A stretch of DNA of 64,000 nt from UBA6168 sp964442355 (GTDB lineage Bacteria > Bacteroidota > Bacteroidia > Chitinophagales > Saprospiraceae), in assembly GCA_964442355.1 (NCBI GenBank), contig CAYTZS010000003.1, positions 1 to 64,000 on the forward strand, read 5' to 3'. Both the position numbers and the translations under genes were made by a program. Of the stretch, positions 35,161-44,134 are shown in pieces. Under the pieces are notes generated by a model that was not told the origin of the DNA, did not search any database, and worked only from the letters and a program-made list of their open reading frames with translations. The first letter of the stretch is position 1, and each line of letters begins with the position of its first letter.

Positions 35161-35212
35161 AAATGTCTATTTTCGCCAACGACTAGGTTAAATTTCATAA
35201 AGTCTATTGATT

Positions 35213-36097
35213 ATGAAAAGGGAAAAACCACTTTTTGAGAGTATTCAGCCATCCTTTGGTAGTTCGTTCACGGTTAGGCGTTTCACGGAAGAGCACTGCT
35301 CTAGTCTACCCTACTGGCACTGCCATCCTGAGTACGAAATCGTCTTCATTTCCAACGGTCGGGGCAGACGCCAAATCGCCGACCACATCAGCTATTACGA
35401 TGAAGGTGACCTCATTTTCCTTGGGCCAAACATTCCTCACCTTGGCTTTGCGCAAGAGTTGTACGAACAGCACGTGGAGGTCGTGGTACAGATGCGGGGT
35501 GATTTTTTGGGCAAGGACTTCTTGGAAAGGCCAGAGTTGCAGGCAGTGCAACAGCTTTTTGAACGAGCAAAATCAGGTGTGACATTCCACGGACATACAC
35601 GCTGGGAAGTGGGGCAAATCCTTCAAAGGATGGTGGATATGGATAATTTTTTCCGGTTAGTAGAATTGTTAAAAGTGCTGCAAATCATGGCCACGTCTCA
35701 GGAGTTTGTGCCGCTAAACATCAACTACATGAGTGCAGAAGTGAAGCCACAGGACCATTATCGGATGAAAAAAGTGTTTGATTTTGTGGAGGAAAACTTC
35801 AACCGTCAGTTTTCGCAGGATGAAGTGTCAGCCCATATCAACATGACCACACCTGCTTTTTGCCGATTCTTCAAGAAACTAAACCACAAGGTTTTTACGG
35901 ATTTCCTGAACGAATACCGAGTGGCACGAGCCTGCAACTTGCTGGCTGGAGATTCGCCAAGCATCAGCGCCACCTGCTTCGACAGTGGGTTCAACAACCT
36001 CTCGCATTTCAACAAACAGTTCAAGCAGGTAACTGGCCAAACACCCTCTGAATATCGCCGTGGGCTCCGCAATTTTGTACTCTCGCCTGCCGTTTGA
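35213..36097 (+). CDS. AraC-family regulator (cupin plus HTH)
   Basis: A transcription regulator of about 294 residues. The N-terminal cupin-like sensor domain (HCHPEYEIVFISNGRGRRQI ... YDEGDLIFLGPNIPH) should bind a small ligand, often a sugar. The C-terminal pair of helix-turn-helix motifs (about 185-285) includes FSQDEVSAHINMTTPAFCRFFKK and the family signature around ATCFDSGFNNLSHFNKQFKQ with TPSEYRR. It is divergent from the TonB receptor/large-protein locus and likely controls it. ATG at 35213 is chosen over an in-frame TTG two codons upstream. Confidence 0.9.
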   Translation: MKREKPLFESIQPSFGSSFTVRRFTEEHCSSLPYWHCHPEYEIVFISNGRGRRQIADHISYYDEGDLIFLGPNIPHLGFAQELYEQHVEVVVQMRGDFLGKDFLERPELQAVQQLFERAKSGVTFHGHTRWEVGQILQRMVDMDNFFRLVELLKVLQIMATSQEFVPLNINYMSAEVKPQDHYRMKKVFDFVEENFNRQFSQDEVSAHINMTTPAFCRFFKKLNHKVFTDFLNEYRVARACNLLAGDSPSISATCFDSGFNNLSHFNKQFKQVTGQTPSEYRRGLRNFVLSPAV

Positions 36098-36296
36098 GTT
36101 TGGTGAACCGCAAATTGACTTTTGGACAAAATATTTTGCAAAAAATCAGCATCTTTTCCAACCATTTGCAAAAAATGACCGTCTATTGACTTAAAATTGC
36201 ATTCAAAATGAAAGCGGTAGGCCTGATTTTTTGGACACGCACCCCAACGGCCTAATTTTATGAATAAGTTTTTATCACCCTCTAAATTCTCTCGCA

Positions 36297-36530
36297 ATGA
36301 AAAAATCTACGTCTTCTAAATTCTTGATGGTGGGCTTGATAGCAGCTAGCCTTTTCTGCTACACTAACTTGCAGTTCAAAGCCAATGACAATGTTGGCAA
36401 TGATTTGAGTTCCAACGTTAGGGAAATAATCGAAGCTGAACAGCACGAATCCACAGATATTGCAGTCCCGGACGTCTCGCTGGTGAAGCGCCTGTTGAAT
36501 GTCACAAAAATTGTGCTGCCGAAGGACTAA
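36297..36530 (+). CDS. small secreted or membrane-anchored protein
   Basis: A 77-residue product with an N-terminal hydrophobic segment (FLMVGLIAASLFCYTNL), then a short polar tail rich in Asp, Glu and Val. It is probably exported or tethered to the inner membrane. I do not recognise it. It is transcribed towards the metallo-hydrolase gene, and the two stop codons overlap in ctaa (36527-36530). It could share a transcript with the AraC gene 199 bp upstream. Confidence 0.55.
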   Translation: MKKSTSSKFLMVGLIAASLFCYTNLQFKANDNVGNDLSSNVREIIEAEQHESTDIAVPDVSLVKRLLNVTKIVLPKD

Positions 36531-37429
36531 CCCTGTTTGGCGCTTTTGGTCCAATACCTGTAAAGCCCGGCAACGCTCATGTCAGCCGGGTTGGCCAATT
36601 CGTAGCTTGTTCGCTCAGATTCACTCAATGCCGCTGGCTTCAACTGCTGCTCGACATAAGCCTTGAACTGCGGCATGACCTCATCAATCGGAGTGCCTTT
36701 TTCCCAAAATGGTTTTATCCAGTTTGCCCAGTTTTGAAGCCTACCTTCCAATTCTATCAAGTGCGCTTTGGGGTTTGTCACCTCCCCGAAATGGGTCAGG
36801 TAAAGCGACTTGAATCGCCTGTTTCGCAAAAAAGCCAGTGACGCCCGCCAATCTTCAATATTGATGTCTGGTGGTGGGCAAGGTGGCATTGCCGGGCCAG
36901 CACTCCCAATCCTCACACCTGCAACATCCCCAGTGAAGGCCACCCCCTTGACCTCCCAAGCGACATGGTGAATTGCATGGCCAGGCGTATGCAACGCCCT
37001 AAAGCCCACGCCTCCGATGGTCACTTTTTCCAGATTGCTCATTGCTCGCAACTGATTGGCAGGTATCGCCTGCATATCACCCCAAAGGCTATCCATTTCA
37101 TCCAGATAAATACGACGAGCAGAAGTCATTAGCTTTTCAGGGTCCTGCAAATGTGGAACTCCAAGGGGATGCAGGTAAATTGTAGCTCCATGCTTGGCGA
37201 ATAACCAAGCAGCTCCGGCATGGTCAAGATGGATATGGGTAATAAAAACATGCTTTATGTCGGTCGTTTTATAACCGTATTTTTTAAGCTCTACTTCAAG
37301 GTTGTGGAAAGTGGAGTGCGGTCCAGTTTCAATCAAAACAGGACCGACCGAGGTTTCGACTAGGAATGCAGCTATGGCCTGCTTTTGCTGTCGAAAATGG
37401 AGATCAAGAATTTTTATCATGTCGTCCAA
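36527..37429 (-). CDS. MBL-fold metallo-hydrolase
   Basis: A 300-residue metallo-beta-lactamase-fold hydrolase. The zinc motif THIHLDHAG (HxHxDH) is complete, with a further metal His in LHTPGHAIHH, Asp in FTGDVAG and His in YLTHFGEV. There is no signal peptide, so it is cytoplasmic. The group includes thioesterases, glyoxalase-II-like enzymes and lactonases. The C-terminal helical part (about 205-300) is that of the YflN/ST1585-like subgroup of unknown substrate. It lies 131 bp beyond the lactate dehydrogenase gene in the same direction and may be a distal member of the rhamnose operon. The start may be the second Met (MIKILDL). Confidence 0.85.
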   Translation of the reverse strand: MDDMIKILDLHFRQQKQAIAAFLVETSVGPVLIETGPHSTFHNLEVELKKYGYKTTDIKHVFITHIHLDHAGAAWLFAKHGATIYLHPLGVPHLQDPEKLMTSARRIYLDEMDSLWGDMQAIPANQLRAMSNLEKVTIGGVGFRALHTPGHAIHHVAWEVKGVAFTGDVAGVRIGSAGPAMPPCPPPDINIEDWRASLAFLRNRRFKSLYLTHFGEVTNPKAHLIELEGRLQNWANWIKPFWEKGTPIDEVMPQFKAYVEQQLKPAALSESERTSYELANPADMSVAGLYRYWTKSAKQG

Positions 37430-37560
37430 GGGGTTTGTTTATAGATTTTGGTACGGCAATCTACCTAATTCTGATAACTTTCAAAACAACAGCAACCGAG
37501 CAAAGTTCTAATATGCCGCAATACGACAATAGGAAAGTTAAACGAGAGTACCAGACTCGA

Positions 37561-38712
37561 CTACCTACTCACCAAGTGCTTTGGAAAATCCCCCACCCTC
37601 TCGCAGCAAACCTGCTCCATCACCTGCTGCAACTGTATTTTTAATATGGACATGGTATGATGCCCTCCGGCATCGCCCAGGGCAGCTACTCCGTACATGA
37701 ACGACCGCCCCATGAAGGTAAATTCCGCCCCGCTGGCCAAGGCCCTAGCCACATCCGGCCCTGTTCGGATGCCGCTGTCCATCATGATTGTTATTTGGCC
37801 CTTGTACTTTTGGGCAATGCTAGCCAATGGCTTTATGGTTGATTGCCCAGCATCGAGTTGACGCCCGCCGTGGTTGGAGACGATGATGCCGTCCAAACCC
37901 AAACGAATGGCCATATCCGTGTCTTCCTCGCTAGCTACCCCTTTGAGCACCATCTTTCCCTTCCACATATCCCGCAATGGCTTCAGCTTTTCCTCGTTCA
38001 GCCTCCCTGAAAAAGTTTCGTTCATGGTTTTGCCCAACTGCTTGATGTCCATGTTTTTTGGAAAATAACGCATCATGGTCTTGAATTGGGGCCTGCCATA
38101 TCGTAAGGTATTAATCGCCCAAGTCGGCCTTCCCAATATTTGTAGTATGTTATTGAATGTCATTTTCGGTGGCATGGCCAAGCCATTTCGAATATCTCTT
38201 GGCCGATACCCAAAAGTTGGAACATCGCACAGCGCCACCAAAACTGGGCATTGCGCAGCTTGGGCTCGCTTGACAATATCATCCCGAAGTTTATTGTCGG
38301 CAGGATGGTACAATTGAAACCATGCACGGCCCTCTGTAATTTCACTGATGCGTTCAATACTTGATGTCGTTACCGTACTTAATATAAATGGAATATTGTG
38401 CTCAAAAGCTGCCTTTGCCAGTATTTCTGGAGAATTTGGCCACATTAAACCTTGCAGACCGACAGGCGCCACACCAAACGGCGCATCATATATATGACCA
38501 AAAAGCTCGGTCTTCATATCCGACGCAATATGCTTGGACAAATAATATGGCTTTAATTCTACCTCCCTGATTTCGGAGGTATTTTTATGCAAATTGACCT
38601 CCTCATTGCAGCCGCCATCCAAGTATTCAAAGGCAAAACGGGGTATGCGCTTCATGGCCTTTTCTCGTAGGTCGTCAATGGCTGGATATTTTGCGTTGTA
38701 TTCAAGTTTCAT
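37561..38712 (-). CDS. lldD: FMN-dependent L-lactate dehydrogenase (alpha-hydroxy acid oxidase family)
   Basis: A TIM-barrel flavoprotein of 383 residues that oxidises L-lactate or a similar alpha-hydroxy acid, passing electrons to quinone. Visible are FAFEYLDGGCNEE near the start, GVAPVGLQGLMWP and STVTTSSIERI of the FMN site, IVSNHGGRQLDAG with the catalytic His and Arg, and MDSGIRTGPDVARALASGA with the phosphate-binding Gly-rich part. It follows the rhamnulokinase gene by 5 bases, so it is in the rhamnose operon, where it would consume the L-lactate made by the lactaldehyde dehydrogenase part of RhaEW. The ATG at 38712 gives the standard MKLEYNAKYP start; the longer frame would overlap the kinase gene. 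Confidence 0.88.
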   Translation of the reverse strand: MKLEYNAKYPAIDDLREKAMKRIPRFAFEYLDGGCNEEVNLHKNTSEIREVELKPYYLSKHIASDMKTELFGHIYDAPFGVAPVGLQGLMWPNSPEILAKAAFEHNIPFILSTVTTSSIERISEITEGRAWFQLYHPADNKLRDDIVKRAQAAQCPVLVALCDVPTFGYRPRDIRNGLAMPPKMTFNNILQILGRPTWAINTLRYGRPQFKTMMRYFPKNMDIKQLGKTMNETFSGRLNEEKLKPLRDMWKGKMVLKGVASEEDTDMAIRLGLDGIIVSNHGGRQLDAGQSTIKPLASIAQKYKGQITIMMDSGIRTGPDVARALASGAEFTFMGRSFMYGVAALGDAGGHHTMSILKIQLQQVMEQVCCERVGDFPKHLVSR

Positions 38713-38717
38713 ACTGT

Positions 38718-39947
38718 TCAAATTTTTCTTACCTCCACCAAATTTGAGGGCAACGGTTTCTCGTTCCAATGCCCATGAATGGCAATCGCTGCACCAAGCG
38801 CCGATGCCTGTGCTACTTCAGCAGCGTAAACTTCCTTTCCGGGAAACGCCTTGGAAAGCAGCGACATAAAGATGGTGTTTTTTGAAAAACCGCCGTCCAC
38901 GAAAATTTTCCTGACGTCGTTCGTCAGAATTAATTTTATCGCAACTACCTGCTTATCAACAAGTTGTTTCAAAAATTCAAGATACTTATTGCCTACCAGT
39001 CCAAGTTTCTCGGCATCTTCAAGATTACGAATCATCACTCCTTCCAGCCCCAAATCCCGAATAGCCATTTCGTGCTCATGCCCAGCAAATAGCCTCGAAG
39101 CCTTCACTGGCTTGCCCTGATAACTGAGGTAACACAAACAATCTTGCGCCAACTCATAGGGCGTAAGAGGATTGTCGTTAAATGGGTTCATGGCGATGTT
39201 CCATGTGCCCGTGGAGAGTAGCACAAATGGCTCGCCGAAACTAGCAAGATATGGTATCAAAGCGGCGGAGCTGTCGTGCAGGCCAATGCCGATTTTAGGA
39301 GACTGGTCAGCGGTCACTGCTGATTGGTGGATTGGAGGAAACTTTTCGGCCAAACCCTCCATATTCACCCATTCGTGGTAGTTGTTTTTTTTAAAATCCC
39401 AGAGCATAGTATGACAGCCAATGCTGGTAATTTCACTGAATAATTCACCACCTATAACATAGCTTAAGAACTGTGGCAAATGCAGCGCATATTTAATTCG
39501 ATTAAAAATATCGGGCTGCTCATATTTAATGCGATATAATTGCAACCCTGAATTAAGACTACCCAAAACAGGCGAAGCAGTTTCGCTGGCAAGTTTAGTT
39601 TCGCCACCATGTTTTTCAAAAAAATCTTGCTGTAATGGTGTTGGGAACGGCTTTAAGTAATTGTACATTGGCGTTAAGATTTCACCCTTTTCATCCAAAT
39701 AGACAAAACTGGCTCCATAAGCTGAAATATTGACCGCATTGATTTGAAAATCAGGCACTTGCAGGACCTCCAACAATGATACCTTCATCCATTTTACCAA
39801 CAAATGCACATCCTCACAGGGGTCACCATCCTCGTCTTTTGTCTCTGGCAAATGCTCGCTTTTTTCATAAACTACGTGATATTGCTCATCGAAGACGAAG
39901 AGTTTTTTGTTGGTTTTGCCGATGTCGAAGATGGCGATGTGCGGCAT
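38718..39947 (-). CDS. rhaB: FGGY-family rhamnulokinase
   Basis: A 409-residue sugar kinase of the FGGY family, phosphorylating L-rhamnulose with ATP. It begins with the phosphate-1 motif AIFDIGKTNKKLFVFD, has SAYGASFVYLD, the second ATPase block LLSTGTWNIAMNPF, and the adenosine motif KIFVDGGFSKNTIF with AQASALGAAIA. It is shorter and diverged from enterobacterial RhaB (about 489 residues), as is usual for Bacteroidota rhamnose loci. The assignment to rhamnulose rests on its place 3 bases after rhaI and before lldD. A fuculokinase-type specificity cannot be excluded from sequence alone. Confidence 0.82.
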   Translation of the reverse strand: MPHIAIFDIGKTNKKLFVFDEQYHVVYEKSEHLPETKDEDGDPCEDVHLLVKWMKVSLLEVLQVPDFQINAVNISAYGASFVYLDEKGEILTPMYNYLKPFPTPLQQDFFEKHGGETKLASETASPVLGSLNSGLQLYRIKYEQPDIFNRIKYALHLPQFLSYVIGGELFSEITSIGCHTMLWDFKKNNYHEWVNMEGLAEKFPPIHQSAVTADQSPKIGIGLHDSSAALIPYLASFGEPFVLLSTGTWNIAMNPFNDNPLTPYELAQDCLCYLSYQGKPVKASRLFAGHEHEMAIRDLGLEGVMIRNLEDAEKLGLVGNKYLEFLKQLVDKQVVAIKLILTNDVRKIFVDGGFSKNTIFMSLLSKAFPGKEVYAAEVAQASALGAAIAIHGHWNEKPLPSNLVEVRKI

Positions 39948-39950
39948 GAT

Positions 39951-41225
39951 TTATAAGCCAGTAGTAATGGTTTTTAAGCCACGTTCTTTTATCAATTCCT
40001 TTCTAGCTTCCATTTCCCGGAACAAGCCAATCGGCTCAAGCGCTCCCCCACCCCGCAACCTCGCCTCCGCCACCAGTGCTCGCACATCCGTCCGGTAAGC
40101 CACCTGTAAAATTTCCTGACAACGAACCGTGTCGTTCTCCAACTGCGCCTCGTTCAGTGCATTGCGGTCAACAAGCAGCGCCTGGGCATAGGCAATCTGA
40201 ATCGCCTCCACCGATTGCAGCAGGTCCTCCAACGGGTCTTTGACGTTGTGTGAAGCATCAATCATCCAGCCCAAATCAGAGGTGTGGTTCATGCCACGAG
40301 CATCCATCCCCTCCACTAACTCATTGAAAATCAGGAACAATTGATACGGCCGGATGCTGCCCACCGTCAAATCATCGTCTCCATATTTCGAGTCGTTGAA
40401 ATGGAAGCCGCCGAGCTTGCCCTCCATCAGCAGCAGCGCCACGATTTGTTCGATGTTGGCATTGGGCAGGTGGTGGCCGAGGTCAACAAGCGTGTAGGCT
40501 TGTTCGCCAAGTTTGTTGGCGTACAGCAGTGATTGGCCCCAATCCCCGACGGTCATGGAGTAGAAATTCGGCTCGAACGCCTTGTATTCGATGAACATTT
40601 TCCAATTCAAGGGGAGCGCTGCGTAGATTTCCCGGAGGCTGTCCAATGTGTTCTGAAATGCCCTTCGAAAATTGAGTTGGCCGGGAAAGCACGAACCATC
40701 TGACAACCAGACCGTGATAGCCTCCGAGCCGAGTGCCACACCATGTTTTATTACCTCGATATTGTGCTCGATGGCCTGCTGTCGAACCGCCTTGTCCACA
40801 TGCTGCAAGCTGCCAAATTTGTAGCTAAGTGACTGATTCTGTTGGTCTTGGAAGGTATTCGAATTCACTGCATCAAACCTCAACCCATGCGAGGCTGCCA
40901 GTTCCCGGATAGCTTGCCCATTCTCCGGAATGTCCCACGGGATGTGCAACGAGATAGCACCACTGCTGCGGTTGAGGGCGTGAAGCAGTCCGACGTCCTC
41001 GATTTTTTCCTCCAAACTGCGAGGCTCTCCGCCGCCGGGAAATCGCCCAAAGCGGGTGCCGCCCGTGCCCAGCGCCCACGAGGGGATGGCCACTTGGAAG
41101 TCCATCAGTTTTTGTAAAATTTCCCGCTCGCCCGTGATTTCGGAAGTGAGGAAGTCGAGCCGCTTTTTGTGCTTCGCAAAATGCTGCTCGTTGTGGGCTT
41201 CGATGTGCTGCTGCGTTATCTTCAT
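39951..41225 (-). CDS. rhaI: L-rhamnose isomerase, RhaI type
   Basis: A 424-residue TIM-barrel isomerase that interconverts L-rhamnose and L-rhamnulose in the cytoplasm. It is of the Pseudomonas-type sugar isomerase group rather than E. coli RhaA. Marks include WALGTGGTRFGRFPGGGEPR near the N-terminus, the metal-site region MFIEYKAFEP, LVDLGHHLP and GGFHFNDSKYGDDDL, plus DASHNVKDP. Its start overlaps the stop of rhaM by 4 bases (ATGA type), and rhaB follows 3 bases later, showing tight translational coupling. Confidence 0.92.
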   Translation of the reverse strand: MKITQQHIEAHNEQHFAKHKKRLDFLTSEITGEREILQKLMDFQVAIPSWALGTGGTRFGRFPGGGEPRSLEEKIEDVGLLHALNRSSGAISLHIPWDIPENGQAIRELAASHGLRFDAVNSNTFQDQQNQSLSYKFGSLQHVDKAVRQQAIEHNIEVIKHGVALGSEAITVWLSDGSCFPGQLNFRRAFQNTLDSLREIYAALPLNWKMFIEYKAFEPNFYSMTVGDWGQSLLYANKLGEQAYTLVDLGHHLPNANIEQIVALLLMEGKLGGFHFNDSKYGDDDLTVGSIRPYQLFLIFNELVEGMDARGMNHTSDLGWMIDASHNVKDPLEDLLQSVEAIQIAYAQALLVDRNALNEAQLENDTVRCQEILQVAYRTDVRALVAEARLRGGGALEPIGLFREMEARKELIKERGLKTITTGL

Positions 41226-41536
41226 GGCAGAAAAAAGACTTCTTTGAGTGGTGTTGAAACGGGTGAATTGTCAGAGTTGGCGTCCATGATATCGCTCATG
41301 TGCGCCCACCAGCGCTGCATGACGGGGTGTTTGGGCAAATCGTTGAGGGCAGCCGGGACATCCACATCCATCACACCAAAAAGCGTGTAGGTTTCTTCGT
41401 CGAGGAAAATGGAGTAGTTTCGGATGCCTGTGCTGCGCAACAGTTCAGCCAGCTCCGGCCAGAGCGCATCGTGGCGGCGCTTGTATTCCTCGGCTTGACC
41501 GGGGTGAAGGTGCATTTTGAAGGCTTTTCTTTCCAT
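41222..41536 (-). CDS. rhaM: L-rhamnose mutarotase
   Basis: A 104-residue dimeric ferredoxin-like protein that speeds conversion between alpha and beta anomers of L-rhamnose. It has the exact family length and pattern: MERKAFKMHLHPG, the active-site His22 in RRHDALWPEL, Tyr41 in IRNYSIFLDEE and the RWWAHM Trp pair (76-77). It lies between rhaEW (5-base gap) and rhaI (4-base overlap). Confidence 0.95.
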   Translation of the reverse strand: MERKAFKMHLHPGQAEEYKRRHDALWPELAELLRSTGIRNYSIFLDEETYTLFGVMDVDVPAALNDLPKHPVMQRWWAHMSDIMDANSDNSPVSTPLKEVFFLP

Positions 41537-41541
41537 AATTT

Positions 41542-43653
41542 TTACCTTAAAAAACCCATTGCCACCCCACCATCCACGTTCAGTGCATTGCCCGTGCTCT
41601 TGTTCAACAGCCCGCCCACGAGAACAAAAACCGCATTCGCAATGTCCTCCGGCAAAATGATTTCACCAAGCAAAGTCCGCTTGGCGTAGTAGGCGGGCAG
41701 TTCCTCCACCGTCACGCCGTAAGCCTTCGCACGGCCCTCCGCCCAGCCGCCCGCCCAGATGTTCGAGCCAGCAATGACGGCGTCTGGGTTCACCATGTTC
41801 ACCCGGATTTTGTCGGGGCCAAGCTCGGCAGCGAGCAGGCGGGTGATATGCGCTTGGGCAGCCTTCGCCGCGCCGTAGCCCACGTTGTTCGGGCCAGCCA
41901 CCACGGCGTTTTTGCTCACGATATTCACGATGTCGCCGCCGAAACCCTGCTTGCGCATCACGGCCACACCAGCTTGCGAGACGAGGAACTGCCCCTTCAC
42001 GAGGATATCCTGCAACTTGTCCCAGTCCCCGACACTGTGCTCCAAAATGCCCTTCGAGATGCTGATGCCCGCATTGTTCACCACCATATCCACCCCGCCG
42101 AAGGCAAGGCAGGCGGCCTCGAATGCCTCGGCTACGGAGTTGGAATTGGTGACGTTCAACAGTGTCGTGGCAACCGTGTCCTTGCCGAAGGACCCCAAAA
42201 AATCCGTTTTCGCTTCCGTCAAACGTGCCTCGTCCACATCGTTCAACACTAAGCAAGCACCCTCGGCAGCCAGTTTTTTGGCGGTCGCCAAACCGATGCC
42301 GCCGCCGCTACCCGTCACGAGCGCCACTCGCCCGGAAAGTGGTTTTGGCTTGGGCATGCGCTGCAATTTCGCCTCCTCCAGCAGCCAATATTCGATGTCG
42401 AAAGCCTCTTGCCTGGGCAGCGCCGTGTACTCTGAAATGGCCTCTGCGCCTCGCATCACGTTGATGGCGTTGATGTAAAACTCGGCGGCCACACGGGCGG
42501 TCTGTTTGTCTTTCGCAAAGGTGAACATGCCCACGCCGGGGTACAGGATGACCACCGGATTGGGGTCACGCATTGCCGGGGAATTTGAGTGCTTACAGGT
42601 GTCGTAGTAAGCGGCGTACTCGACCCGGTATTTTTCAAATTGTGGGGTCAAGATTTCCGAAGTCTTCGAGACTTCGAAAATCTGTGCGTTCGGAGAAAGT
42701 TGCAAAACCAGCGGCTGAATCTTCGTCCGCAGGAAGTGGTCGGGGCAGCTCGTGCCCAACGGGGCGAGGCGGTCGAGGTCGTTGGAATTGATGAATTCGA
42801 GTACCCGCTCGTCGTCCGTGAAATGCCCAATCATCCTTCGCTCACTCGAACAAAAGCCCCGTAGGATTGGCGCAAGCGAAGCAGCTTGTTTCTTACGGGC
42901 TTCACTATCAAGGCTTTCCACTTTGGCTCCGCCAAAAACAGGGCGGCTTTTCCCCAGCCTATTTTCGATAAAAACACTGGCCTGCTCAATGACCTCCAAG
43001 CTGTTGAGATAGCACTCCTTTGAGGTGTCGCCCCAAGTGAAAAGCCCGTGCCCACCCAGCACGATACCCCGAATCCCAGGGTTTTCAGCGAGGCATTTTT
43101 CGAGTTGAAGGGCAAGGTCAAAGCCGGGTCGCTGCCAAGGCACCCAGCCCATCTTGTCGCCCCAGATTTCCTTCGTAATAGCCCGGCTGTCCTTTGCGGC
43201 AGCGATAGCAATGGCGGCATCGGGGTGTAGGTGGTCAATATGCTTGAACGGCAACAGCCCGTGCAGCGGCGTGTCAATGCTGGGGGCGGCGCTGTCGAGG
43301 TCGTAGAGGCAGTGCAGTTGCAACCCCACGATTTCATCCTCGAACTCGATGCCTCGGTAACGGTTCTTGAGCTGGTGCAGCTTCTCGACGTACAGCCCGG
43401 CGATACCTTTGCGGGTCAGTGTGCCGATGTCGCCGCCGGAGCCTTTTACCCACATCACCTCTACTTCCTTGCCAGTCAGCGGGTCTCGCTCAATGGTCTT
43501 GCAGGAGGTGTTGCCGCCGCCGTAATTGGTGATGCGGAGGTCGGCCCCGAGGATGTTGGAGCGATAGAGGAACAGGGCGATTTGGTCGTCGCCGAGGGTG
43601 GCGGCGTAGGCATCGTCCCAGAGGTAGTTGACGTGATTGAAATTTGACTTCAT
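41542..43653 (-). CDS. rhaEW: bifunctional rhamnulose-1-phosphate aldolase / lactaldehyde dehydrogenase
   Basis: A two-domain cytoplasmic enzyme of 703 residues. Residues about 1-430 are a class II (RhaD/AraD-like) aldolase with a zinc-type His cluster (LLPFKHIDHLHPDA) and GGHGLFTWGDT; it splits L-rhamnulose-1-phosphate to dihydroxyacetone phosphate and L-lactaldehyde. From about 440 comes a short-chain dehydrogenase with cofactor loop VTGSGGGIG, VNNAGIS and the catalytic YxxxK in YGAAKAAQA; it oxidises lactaldehyde to lactate. This fusion is known from comparative work on rhamnose catabolism as RhaEW. The frame extends to 43677, but those 8 codons come from a cacggatgacac repeat; ATG 43653 is the start. 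Confidence 0.92.
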   Translation of the reverse strand: MKSNFNHVNYLWDDAYAATLGDDQIALFLYRSNILGADLRITNYGGGNTSCKTIERDPLTGKEVEVMWVKGSGGDIGTLTRKGIAGLYVEKLHQLKNRYRGIEFEDEIVGLQLHCLYDLDSAAPSIDTPLHGLLPFKHIDHLHPDAAIAIAAAKDSRAITKEIWGDKMGWVPWQRPGFDLALQLEKCLAENPGIRGIVLGGHGLFTWGDTSKECYLNSLEVIEQASVFIENRLGKSRPVFGGAKVESLDSEARKKQAASLAPILRGFCSSERRMIGHFTDDERVLEFINSNDLDRLAPLGTSCPDHFLRTKIQPLVLQLSPNAQIFEVSKTSEILTPQFEKYRVEYAAYYDTCKHSNSPAMRDPNPVVILYPGVGMFTFAKDKQTARVAAEFYINAINVMRGAEAISEYTALPRQEAFDIEYWLLEEAKLQRMPKPKPLSGRVALVTGSGGGIGLATAKKLAAEGACLVLNDVDEARLTEAKTDFLGSFGKDTVATTLLNVTNSNSVAEAFEAACLAFGGVDMVVNNAGISISKGILEHSVGDWDKLQDILVKGQFLVSQAGVAVMRKQGFGGDIVNIVSKNAVVAGPNNVGYGAAKAAQAHITRLLAAELGPDKIRVNMVNPDAVIAGSNIWAGGWAEGRAKAYGVTVEELPAYYAKRTLLGEIILPEDIANAVFVLVGGLLNKSTGNALNVDGGVAMGFLR

Positions 43654-43665
43654 AAAATCTGTGTC

Positions 43666-43732
43666 ATCCGTGTCCAATCCGTGTCATCCGTGTGCTTCAA
43701 AGGAACACGGATGACACGGATTAGACACGGAT
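43666..43732. repeat. palindrome downstream of the GxxExxY gene
   Basis: Arms at 43666-43693 and 43705-43732 pair over 28 bases with one mismatch around an 11-base loop. Each arm is itself made of repeated acacggat/gacacgga words. The right arm ends one base before the GxxExxY stop codon, and the left lies 12 bases upstream of the rhaEW start. Confidence 0.9.
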
Positions 43733-43733
43733 T

Positions 43734-44120
43734 TTATTTGAGATTAGGCTTGAGTTCGTTGGCGTACACTTTTCTTCGGATTTCTGGTTTTTTGCCAAAA
43801 TTCAGCAGCAAACCGACCTCAATTTCGGTTCCCCTCAAGTAGTTGATAAGCTGGGCTTCATGCTCTTCTATCAGTACTTCCGCCGCTTTCAACTCAAGTA
43901 TTACTTCATCATTTACTACTAAATCGGCGATGTATTCTCCAACTTGCACACCCCTGAACCACAATTTGATTTTGCGGTTTGCCTCAACTTGTAATCCTGC
44001 TTCACCAAGTGCGAGATAGAAAGCGTTCTGATAAACACGTTCCAAGAACCCGTATCCCAATTCGTTGTAAACCTGATAGAAAACCTTGATTACTTGGTTG
44101 GTTAATGCCTCACTTTTCAT
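43734..44120 (-). CDS. GxxExxY protein
   Basis: A 128-residue protein of the GxxExxY family, named for the motif seen here as GYGFLERVYQ (Gly-x-x-Glu-x-x-Tyr). Other conserved parts are YIADLVVNDEVILELKAAE and LINYLRGTEIEVGLLLNFG. The E-x-K core and flanks recall the restriction-endonuclease-like fold, but no activity is established. The gene sits exactly between two long palindromes in the middle of the rhamnose operon and has no evident link to sugar use, so I read it as an inserted cassette. The start at 44120 avoids codons translated from the upstream palindrome. Confidence 0.9.
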   Translation of the reverse strand: MKSEALTNQVIKVFYQVYNELGYGFLERVYQNAFYLALGEAGLQVEANRKIKLWFRGVQVGEYIADLVVNDEVILELKAAEVLIEEHEAQLINYLRGTEIEVGLLLNFGKKPEIRRKVYANELKPNLK

Positions 44121-44134
44121 AGTATGATTCGTGC

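Larger units (their letters stand above)
34376..35212. other. 837-bp divergent intergenic region
   Basis: It separates the TonB receptor gene (minus) from an AraC regulator (plus). It holds a possible minus-strand -7 box (34548-34555), two hairpins with minus-strand T-tracts (34945-34966, 35028-35048) and two direct repeats (35130-35160). I see no protein gene. The two minus-strand terminators without an upstream gene suggest a small RNA or leader transcript. Confidence 0.55.
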
